Shown piece after piece: positions 11,769-19,200 of a stretch of 35,360 bases of DNA. Made by a program: the position numbers and the translations under genes. Below the pieces are notes generated by a model, which did no database searches, was not told the DNA's origin, and saw only the letters and a program-made list of their open reading frames with translations. Location: assembly GCF_000429345.1 (NCBI RefSeq), contig NZ_AUBR01000036.1:1-35360 (forward strand). The letters run 5' to 3'. The DNA is from Desulfovirgula thermocuniculi DSM 16036 (GTDB lineage Bacteria > Bacillota > Desulfotomaculia > Desulfotomaculales > Desulfovirgulaceae). Within the stretch, counting starts at the first letter, position 1. Every line of letters begins with the position of its first letter.

Positions 11769-11815
11769 GCCCGCCGTTCCCGCGTTCGGGGAGGCGGGCC
11801 TGCTTTTTTCTTTTA
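11769..11815. terminator. Bidirectional terminator between codY and crp-like gene
   Basis: GCCCGCC (11769-11775) pairs with GGCGGGC (11793-11799), followed on the plus strand by CTGCTTTTTTCTTTT and on the minus strand by TCTTTTGC. It separates convergent codY and the minus-strand regulator gene. Confidence 0.75.
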
Positions 11816-12493
11816 CAGCCAGGTTTTGAGCCTTTCCTTGTGGACGACAATGCCCTGCCGGGTGACGGAAATGGCCTTATCCCGGCGGAATTCGCCCAGG
11901 ATGCGGTTTACCGTTTCGCGGGTGGTGCCGATCATGCTGGCCAGCTCCTGGTGGGTGAGGTGCACGCCTATCCTCAGGCCCCCTTCCTCCGGCGTGCCGT
12001 GTTCCAGGGCCAGTTCCAGGAGCAGGCTGGCCAGCCGCCGGGTGGTGTCCTTTAAGGCAAGCTCCATGATCTGCTTCTGGGAGGCGCGCAGGCGCCGGGC
12101 CATGATCTTTAAGAGGGAGAGGGCAATGGCCGGCTTTTGCAGGAGGAGGGCGTTTAAATCCTCGTTTTTGATGAAGCCCACCTGCGCGTCCTCCACCACC
12201 TCCGCGCAGGCCGGGTACTCGCCGCCGTCAAAGAGGACCACTTCCGCAAAGACCTCGCCGGGATTGATGTAGTGCAGGATCTGCTCCCGCCCTTCCTCGT
12301 CCTGCTTAAAGATCTTCACCCGCCCGGACTTTAAAAAGAAAACGGCTTCCCCGGGCTCGCCCTCCATGAAGATGATGTGCCCCCGGCGGTACTTCCGCTC
12401 CCTCACCAGGGCGGCAATTTCTGCCAGCTGGTCGGTGGGAAGCCCGGCAAAAAGGTGTATGTGCCTTAGCTGCTCCACGTCCCTGGTGGCCAT
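11813..12493 (-). CDS. Crp/Fnr-family transcriptional regulator
   Basis: 226 residues from the ATG at 12493. The cyclic-nucleotide-binding-type beta barrel runs about 10-125 (IFMEGEPGEAVFFLKSGRVK, then FAEVVLFDGGEYPACAE). The Crp-type helix-turn-helix is at about 165-215 (LTHQELASMIGTTRETVNRI). There is no N-terminal four-Cys cluster, so it is not an oxygen-sensing FNR. The usual cAMP-contacting Arg is not evident in the barrel, so the ligand is unknown. It lies 17 bases after the GH15 gene, whose stop codon sits in the crp SD region; the two are probably one operon. A role in carbohydrate storage control is inferred from position only. Confidence 0.88.
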   Translation of the reverse strand: MATRDVEQLRHIHLFAGLPTDQLAEIAALVRERKYRRGHIIFMEGEPGEAVFFLKSGRVKIFKQDEEGREQILHYINPGEVFAEVVLFDGGEYPACAEVVEDAQVGFIKNEDLNALLLQKPAIALSLLKIMARRLRASQKQIMELALKDTTRRLASLLLELALEHGTPEEGGLRIGVHLTHQELASMIGTTRETVNRILGEFRRDKAISVTRQGIVVHKERLKTWL

Positions 12494-12510
12494 GGCTTGC
12501 GCCGCCCTCC

Positions 12511-14463
12511 TTAAAGAACCAGCTTGCCCTTCAGGGCCAGGTCGAGGAGCACCAGCATGGCGTGGGACCACCCGAGGGGCAGCACCCAGGCCGGGCCGCC
12601 CCTTTCCCTGTGCACCTGTTCGGGCAGGAGGCCGGTGGGGCTGGCGTTATGCAGCGCCCAGCGGTACAATGCTGCGGCGGCCTCCCTTTCGCCCCGCAGG
12701 GCCCGCACGATGCCCAGCCAGAGGGTGGTGACCACCCAGGGGTTTCCCCCGGCGTAGCCGTCGCCCTCGTAACGGTACAGGCCGCCCACCGCGGGGCTGG
12801 TGAGCGCTTCTTCGAGGCGCTTGAGGGTGTTTTCCACGAGGGGGTCGAGAGGATCCAGCACGCCAAAGGGGAACACCAGTCCCAGGGCGGCAGCATCGAG
12901 GCGCGGGTCCCGGGCCACCCAGTAGGTGGTGTAAATGCCCAGGGGGTCGCGGTCCGTCCAGGCGTGCACCCCTTCTTCTTTAGCCCGCTGGTAGTCGTGA
13001 TGGCCCACCTGGCGGTTGATTCCCCGCAAAAAACACTGGCGCCGGGGATCCCAGAGGTAGGCCGGGATGGCGCTCTTGATTTTCTGTGCCGCCTGCTCCC
13101 AGGCCTCGCTCCTGGCGGTTTCGCCCATCTCCCGGGCCAATTTGGCCGCCCCCGTCAGGCCTCCGCAGGTGGCGGCGGCGGCATAGGTGCTCTGCACAAA
13201 ATTGTCTTCCCAGAGGTCCAGGCTGGCCCCGGGCAGGCCGTTTTCCGGTGACAGGTTGCCCAGCAGGTATGCTGCCCCCGCGAGAACCGACGGCCAGACC
13301 TGCGCAAGGAAGCTCCGGTCCCCGGTAAGGCGGTAGTGGTTGTAGTAGCCCCAGAGGACGGTGCCCACCTGGTCGATTTGCTGGCCCCAGGTGGGGGCCC
13401 AGGAGCCGGATGTGAAGTACCTCTGCTGCCAGCTGCCGTCTTTGTTTTGCACCCGGACGGCAAAGAGGTAAAAGGCGCGGGCCTCCTCGTGGTAGCCGCA
13501 CTGGTCGAAGGCCAGGGCGGCGTACGTGCCGTCCCGCGGCCAGCAGTAGCCGTAACCCCCGCACTGCAGGTAAAAGGGATCGAATTCCGGCGCGGCAATG
13601 CTGGCCCCCGTGTCGCGGTTGGTGAGGAGCTTTAAGACGACCAGGGAGCGGCGCACCGCCGGCTCGCCGGGGGCGGATCCCAGCCACGCCTTCCACCGCG
13701 CGGCGGTCGCCTCCAGCCATTTGGGGCCCGACCGGCGCCCTGCCTCCGCAAGCAGCTTTAAAACGGCAGCCTCGCTATTTGCTGCGGCCAGGTAGAGGGT
13801 AAAATCGCGGCTTTCCCCCGGCGGGACTTCTCCCAGCTCCCAGGCCAACGCTCCCGCGCCGGCGCGCAGGGTGGATGATTGGCCGTAAAAGTGGCCCTGG
13901 ACGGCGGGGGACAGGGGGTCACCAAAAGTGTCGCGCCGCCCGGTGTGGTAGCCCGCCAGGGGCAGGCCGGGAGCGCAGAGGGCCAGGAAAGTATCGCGCC
14001 GGAACTGGATGAGGGCCCGGCGGGAAAATTCCAGGTAAATGGTATCGTAGAGGGCCGATTCGTCAATGAGGAAGGTGCAGTAAACCACCAGGTGAAAGGT
14101 GCGGCTCCGGGAAGAAGAGTTGGTCAGGCGAAAGTAACGCACCAGCACGTCGGTGTCAAATAAAACGAAGTCCGTATGTTCCACTGCCAGGCCCGCTTCT
14201 TCGTGGCGGCGGCTGGTGAGCACCACAGCCGTATCTTCCAGGTAGCGCTGGTTCCCGTACCAGCTCGGTTCGTGGAACCAGGACACTTCCCCTGGTACAG
14301 GGGCGGTTTCCCGCACCCCCACCCAGAGCTGGCCCAGGTGCTGCGCCTGGTCAATTGCCGGCCAGAAGAGACGGTAGACCTCGCCTGTTTCCTTTAGAAG
14401 AGCCAGCATGCGGCCGTTACCGGTGACCGCGCCGGGCATAATGGGCAATAACTTGCGGCGCAA
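12511..14463 (-). CDS. Glycoside hydrolase family 15 (glucoamylase-like)
   Basis: 650 residues from the TTG at 14463, which has GGGGGA five bases upstream. An N-terminal beta-sandwich (about 1-270) is followed by an (alpha/alpha)6 barrel. GH15 marks are visible: GYCWPRDGTYAALAF, LDLWEDNFVQSTYA with predicted general acid E419, and LLPEQVHRERGGPAWVLPLGWSHA with predicted base E615. The family removes glucose from starch, glycogen or other alpha-glucans; exact linkage cannot be told. No signal peptide is seen, so it probably acts in the cytoplasm on glycogen or maltodextrin. An IS200/IS605 element ends about 40 bases upstream, so its promoter may be displaced or supplied by the insertion. Confidence 0.92.
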   Translation of the reverse strand: MRRKLLPIMPGAVTGNGRMLALLKETGEVYRLFWPAIDQAQHLGQLWVGVRETAPVPGEVSWFHEPSWYGNQRYLEDTAVVLTSRRHEEAGLAVEHTDFVLFDTDVLVRYFRLTNSSSRSRTFHLVVYCTFLIDESALYDTIYLEFSRRALIQFRRDTFLALCAPGLPLAGYHTGRRDTFGDPLSPAVQGHFYGQSSTLRAGAGALAWELGEVPPGESRDFTLYLAAANSEAAVLKLLAEAGRRSGPKWLEATAARWKAWLGSAPGEPAVRRSLVVLKLLTNRDTGASIAAPEFDPFYLQCGGYGYCWPRDGTYAALAFDQCGYHEEARAFYLFAVRVQNKDGSWQQRYFTSGSWAPTWGQQIDQVGTVLWGYYNHYRLTGDRSFLAQVWPSVLAGAAYLLGNLSPENGLPGASLDLWEDNFVQSTYAAAATCGGLTGAAKLAREMGETARSEAWEQAAQKIKSAIPAYLWDPRRQCFLRGINRQVGHHDYQRAKEEGVHAWTDRDPLGIYTTYWVARDPRLDAAALGLVFPFGVLDPLDPLVENTLKRLEEALTSPAVGGLYRYEGDGYAGGNPWVVTTLWLGIVRALRGEREAAAALYRWALHNASPTGLLPEQVHRERGGPAWVLPLGWSHAMLVLLDLALKGKLVL

Positions 14464-14501
14464 AGTAAATCCCCCGTTTAAGCATAAATCAGTGAAAATA
14501 A

Positions 14502-14519
14502 CCCCCAATGAATTGGGGG
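14502..14519 (-). repeat. Right-end hairpin of the IS200/IS605 element
   Basis: An 8-bp palindrome (CCCCCAAT/ATTGGGGG) 15 bases past the tnpB stop. On the minus strand it is followed by TTATTTT, so it may also terminate tnpB transcription before the GH15 gene. Confidence 0.6.
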
Positions 14520-14533
14520 ACATCCGGGAGCGG

Positions 14534-15033
14534 TTAAGCTCCGGAAACCAGGGCCGTGTTATGCGCCCTGGAGGTTTCCGTGTACCACCTTCCCCACGGG
14601 GTGCGGCAGTACACGGCACACGCGGTGAAGCCGGAAGGCTTCACCGGCGGCCGGGCCAACTCGGCAAGGGTTTTGTTCAACAGGTTCCACAGCAAGTTCT
14701 CATCGCGTCCCATTACGAGCCCACACTTCGGGCAGCGGTAAACCTACACCAAAGGGTCGACTTTTGCCGGTACCCGTAGCGGCTGCACCGCTGGGTGCTA
14801 TAGCGCTCGTCGGTACTTTTCGCGTACCTGCCCCCCCTGGCCGTTCCTGCGCTGGCTTCTCAGCCGCCCGAAAAAGGAGTTGAAGTTCTCCTGCACCGCA
14901 GCCAGTGCCAGCGGCGCTGCTCCAGGGCCAGGTTGCACAGCTTGGTGGCACAGCGGCTTATCTCCCACAGCCATTCCCTCTGCTCGGGCGAAGGGACCAG
15001 TTTGAGCTTAGCCGTCAGGAGAATCTTCTTCAC
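14534..15033 (-). pseudogene. tnpB: TnpB (RNA-guided nuclease family) remnant with internal deletion
   Basis: Begins at GTG 15033, overlapping the end of tnpA, with a typical TnpB N-terminus (KKILLTAKLKLVPSPEQREW, then CNLALEQRR). The frame is then lost by indels and in-frame stops. A C-terminal piece resumes near 14743 with YRCPKCGLVMGRDEN and ends ETSRAHNTALVSGA. CPKCG is part of the zinc ribbon and GRDEN corresponds to the third RuvC motif. Only 500 bp remain of a gene that is normally over 1 kb, so the central RuvC motifs are missing. No active nuclease can be made. Confidence 0.85.
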
Positions 15034-15442
15034 CTTCGCTCACCTTCTGGGCCTCGATGTACCGCCTGATGGTGTCGCTGGAGACCTGCCCCGCCGTGCC
15101 CACGTAGTAGCTCGGGTTCCACAGGTGGCCGCCCCACAGCTTCTTTCTGAGTTCCGGGTGCTTCGCGAAGAGCGTCCGGGCCGTGGAACCTTTTAACACC
15201 TTGGCGATTACCGCCGGGGCCACTTTTGGGGGAGCGGAGAGAAACGCGTGAACGTAGTCGGGCATGACCTCCAGGGTCAGCAATTCGTAGCCGTGCTCCC
15301 TGCACAGGGCAGCAATTGCCTCTTTCAGGGTTTCGTCCACCGGCGGGAGCAATACTTTTCGGCGGTACTTCGTTGACCATACGAAGTGGTAGTTGATGTT
15401 GTAGACTGCCGTTCCGGTTGACTTCCAGGTTTCCTTCTTCAT
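15008..15442 (-). CDS. tnpA: IS200/IS605-family Y1 transposase TnpA
   Basis: 144 residues, normal for the family, with HFVWSTKYRRKVL near the N-terminus and SYYVGTAGQ carrying the predicted catalytic Tyr in the C-terminal part. The family cuts single-stranded DNA with an HUH nuclease in which two His residues bind the metal. Here the motif reads PDYVHAFLSAPP, so the first His is Tyr; this may impair activity, although the frame is intact. The ATG lies inside the left-end palindrome (15441-15455). The gene overlaps the start of the tnpB remnant. Confidence 0.9.
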   Translation of the reverse strand: MKKETWKSTGTAVYNINYHFVWSTKYRRKVLLPPVDETLKEAIAALCREHGYELLTLEVMPDYVHAFLSAPPKVAPAVIAKVLKGSTARTLFAKHPELRKKLWGGHLWNPSYYVGTAGQVSSDTIRRYIEAQKVSEGEEDSPDG

Positions 15443-15455
15443 ACCACTATGGTAT

Positions 15456-15767
15456 CACATTTGGAGGTGAGTGTAAATACCAGGACGAGGGGGTTCGTGC
15501 AACGAGCAATTTTGCCTCGGGGGGCTTACTGCATCGAGAGAGACCTAACGCAGCAAAATGTTCATCGTAATCGTGGAGTACCACCGACTGGGAGCCGATT
15601 CCGGAACGCATGGACACAGTTAGGAAGCGATTTTTTCTTTTTTGGGAGGATCTCACTGAGGGTGGTAGAAAAAATATGAGCGAGATTCGTCGATAAATGG
15701 TATAACTAAGGCTGGTGGTTGTCTAGTCAAGACCAACCTAAACATTCGAAGGAGTGGTCATAGTTGG
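15456..15767. other. Intergenic stretch without a supported gene
   Basis: No ORF with plausible composition or SD is seen. It holds a T-rich run (TTTTTTCTTTTTT near 15631-15643) and an imperfect dyad GGTTGTCT/AGACCAACC (about 15717-15738) before the GGDEF remnant. GAAGGAGTGG at 15748-15757 followed by TTG 15764 looks like a former translation start, but that TTG is out of frame with the GGDEF residues that follow. Confidence 0.5.
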
Positions 15768-16260
15768 GAACTGTACAACCGGCGGGCGTTTTTTGCCGAA
15801 GCGGAGCGCGTCCTGGAAGAAGCGCGGAGGGGCAGAGCCGGCCCGGCAGTTGCTGTGCTGGACCTGGACGGCATGAGAAGAATTAACGACACCTATGGCC
15901 ACCGGTGCGGCGACGAGGCGCTCAGGCAGGCAGCGCAGGCCCTCCAGAAAAGCGTGCGGGAAGGGCGATGTGGTAGCCCGCTACGGGGGCGATGAGTTCG
16001 TCATTCTCTTCCCGGGCAAAGGGCCCCGGCAGGAAACCCTCCGGTCGAGAATCCGCGAGCACCTGAAGCCAGTAACCTTTGTCGGCGCGGAAGTCCCTTT
16101 AAGCGTTTCGCTGGGGATGGCCCGGTATCCGGCAGATGGCGAGAACATAGACGCCTTGCTAAGCGTAGCGGATGCCAGGATGTATACGGACAAAGACTCC
16201 CCTGGGACGAATGACAGCTGTGCGGACGGTGAACCTTTACTGTGGAAGGAAGAAAATTGA
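15768..16260 (+). pseudogene. Diguanylate cyclase (GGDEF) domain remnant, 5'-truncated and frameshifted
   Basis: The first frame reads ELYNRRAFFAEAERVLEEA, then VLDLDGMRRINDTYGH, the start of a GGDEF domain without its usual DxLTGL lead. At GGG 15963-15965 the frame shifts; removing one G restores REGDVVARYGGDEF, so the RxxD inhibitory site and GGDEF active site would both be intact. The second frame runs to 16260 and includes the normal tail (SLGMARYPADGENIDALL, then ADARMY). GGDEF domains make cyclic di-GMP from two GTP. Its stop overlaps the ATG of the HD-GYP gene, so synthase and predicted hydrolase were probably co-transcribed. Either real decay or a one-base sequencing error. Confidence 0.85.
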
Positions 16261-19200
16261 TGGATTACCATGAGGAACTCAAGAAAATAGGCCTGCAGAA
16301 GCTGCAGGAGGATATGAGCCGGGCCCTGGGGCTGGCGGCCCTGGTAACCACCCCTGACGGTAGCCCGCTCACCAGGATGTCAAACATGTGCCCTTTCTGT
16401 GCTCTTGTCCTTGCCAATCCGGAGGGTAAGGCCAGGTGCGCGGCATCGCGCGTGGCCTCCGCCGCGGCTGCCGTGGACGCGGGAAGAGCAATCCTTCACA
16501 ATTGCCATGCCGGGCTGGTCCACTTGGCAGTACCCCTCCAGGTGGCGGGGGAAACGGTGGCGGTGCTGATGGGCGGCAGCGTAGCGCTGCAGCCCGTGGC
16601 GGAAGAAGTAGTGGCGCGGCTGGCCCGGGAAACCGGCATGGATGGGGAGGAACTCCGGGCGGCAGCCAGGGCGGTGCCGGTATGGCCCAGAGAGCGTCTG
16701 TGGGCTGCTATGGAGATGATGCACTCGGTAACGGAAACCGTGGCCCAGCTGCTCTATACCCGGCAGGAACTGCAGGAAAAGGTCAACGAACTCAGCACCC
16801 TCTTTGAGTTCAGCAAAACTGTTTCTGCCAGCTTAAAGGTAACCGAAGCTGCCCGGCGGGGGCTGCAGGCGGCGCTGGAACTGACCGGTGCCACCAGCGG
16901 GTCGGTAATCATGCTGGGCGAGGCGGAGCCGGGGACAGCAAATCCTGAGGTAGCGGCGACCCTGGAACCGCACGGTAAGCTGAGGGTCATTCCTGCGGGG
17001 GATATAATAGCTGCCGTTGAGCGGGAAGCTACCGCCGCGCACTTTGACAGCCGTCCTGAAGAAAGCAACCCCGAAGAAAAGCGGCCGGCGGTCGCGGTGC
17101 CTCTCACCATTGGTGGTAAGGTAACAGGGGTACTTACATTGGCGGGGAAGCCTGGGGGCCAACACTTCACTAAAGGGGAATCCACCTTCCTGACCACCCT
17201 GGGCACCGTGTTAGGGCTGGCGCTGGAAAATGCCCGGCTTTTCCGGAAGGTCCAAGAAAGGGCGGCGATGCTCGAACGGCTTATTAAGGTTGGGCAGGTG
17301 TTGGCGAGCCACCTGGACGTGGACCTGGTGCTAGAGTCGGCTCTGGCAAGCGTAAGGGACGTCCTGGGAGTGCAGTGGTGTGCCCTGCGGGTGCTCGACG
17401 AAAATACCGGCGAACTGTTGCTAAAGGCCAGCCTGGGCATGAGCCCGGAACTGCAACAAAAGGTTGCCCGTGTGCGGCCGGAGGGTAATTTGCTGGGCGA
17501 GGTATTGCAGAGAGGGGAAGCCGTGGTAGTGGAGGACCTGGCCTCAGAAGAATCCGGCCGGCATCTGCCCTACTACGCACTTGAAATGCGGGCCTTAGCT
17601 GTGGTGCCGGTAAAAGCGGGCGGAAAGATTCTGGGCACATTGAAGATCTACTCTCCCGTGCCGCGGCGCTGGAGTGACGAAGAAATCAGCTACCTGGCGA
17701 CCATCGCAAGCCAGACCGGGCTGGCGCTGGAGAACGCACGCCTTTACTCCTCCCTGCGGGAGTACTACTTAAGCACCGTGCAGGCGCTGGCAGCGGCCCT
17801 GGAAGCCAAGGACGTGTACACGCGTGGTCATTCCATTCGGGTAGCCAGGTGGGCGCGCTCCTGCGCCCGCATACTGGGGCTCGGAGCTGAAGAGCAGGAG
17901 CGGGTATATCTCGCCGGGCTTTTGCACGACTTGGGCAAAATTGGCGTAAGCGAAGACATTCTTCTTAAGCCGGGGCCCCTGACCCCGGAAGAAAGGAAGG
18001 AAATGCAGGCTCACCCTGAAGTGGGAGCCAGGATCCTGGAACCGGCCCGGTTTCCTGAAGAGGTCATTGCCGCCGTGAGGCACCACCACGAAGATTACGG
18101 GGGCGGAGGTTATCCAAATGGCCTCTCCGGGGAGGAGATCCCGCTTCTAGCGCGCATTATCCGCGTGGCTGATGCTTATGATGCCATGACTTCTGCCAGG
18201 CCTTACAGACAGGCACTTACCCCGCAGAAAGCTAGGGAGGAATTAAAACGGTGGGCAGGCCGACAGTTCGATCCTCGGGTGGTGGAGGCATTTTTGCAGA
18301 TACCGCAAAATGAAATGGAAGATATTGCTACGGGGGGGGGGGGGGGGTACCCTGATATCTTTGCTTTGCGAAGTATTCCTCTTATTGAGGCGGTCACTTT
18401 GACCCGGCATCCCACCCGTAAAGGTTCATCTAAGGATGTGAGAGCATGGGCTTTCGAGGTCCCAACTGTAGTGGCTGGCAATGGCGCAGAAGACCCCACG
18501 GAACTCCGCGCGCTTTTGGAAAGCACCCTTGACCGCGTGCTCCAGGCGCTGGGCTTGGAAATGGGAACCATCTGGCTTCACCCCTATAAAGTAACTTGTG
18601 GCTTGCCCCAAGAGGCGGTGGAGATTGGGAAAGTGGCAGCCAGTTATGGCCTGAGCATTCCCCGGGTTCAGGCCGTTCCCGACTGGCAAGAAATCGGAAA
18701 AATCCATCCCGAGCTGGCACCCCTGGCAGGCGTAATGGAGCGCCTGGGTATTCGGGCTTCCATCGCCGTTTCCCTGCAACAGGAGGGTCGGACCGGCGGG
18801 CTTGCCGTGGCCGTGTCCCAGCCGCGGGCATGGACCGGCACGGAAATCGCCCTTTTGGAGACGGCAGCCTACCTGCTTGAAACGGTCATCAAGAGAATGC
18901 AGGTGGAAGAGGAACGCCGCAAGGTAACCCGCGCCCTCAAAGTGCTCGGCAGGTGCAACGAAGCGGTTATGCGGGCGACGGATGAAACCGCGTTATTGCA
19001 GGAGATTTGCCGCCTGGTGGTGGAGGAAGGCGGGTACCGGCTGGCCTGGGTGGGCTTTGCTGAGGGTGATCCGACCAAAACGGTGCGCCCGGTGGCGCGG
19101 GCCGGATTTGAAGAAGGTTATCTCGAAACAGTCACCATCACTTGGGACGATTCGGAGCACGGACGCGGGCCAACCGGTACGGCCATACGTACCGGCCAGC

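Larger units (their letters stand above)
14502..15455 (-). mobile_element. Decayed IS200/IS605-family element
   Basis: About 950 bp with a Y1-type tnpA and a deleted tnpB in the usual order on the minus strand. Both ends have small hairpins, as expected for this family, whose transposase recognises subterminal stem-loops. At the right end CCCCCAAT and ATTGGGGG pair (14502-14519); at the left, ATACCA and TGGTAT pair around CTA (15441-15455). There are no terminal inverted repeats, also normal for the family. Exact cleavage sites cannot be fixed. Confidence 0.75.

Noticed and set aside
15449-15679. 76-codon plus-strand ORF after the IS200/IS605 element
   Set aside because: No SD, no recognisable similarity and a four-Phe run from a poly-T stretch; probably chance.
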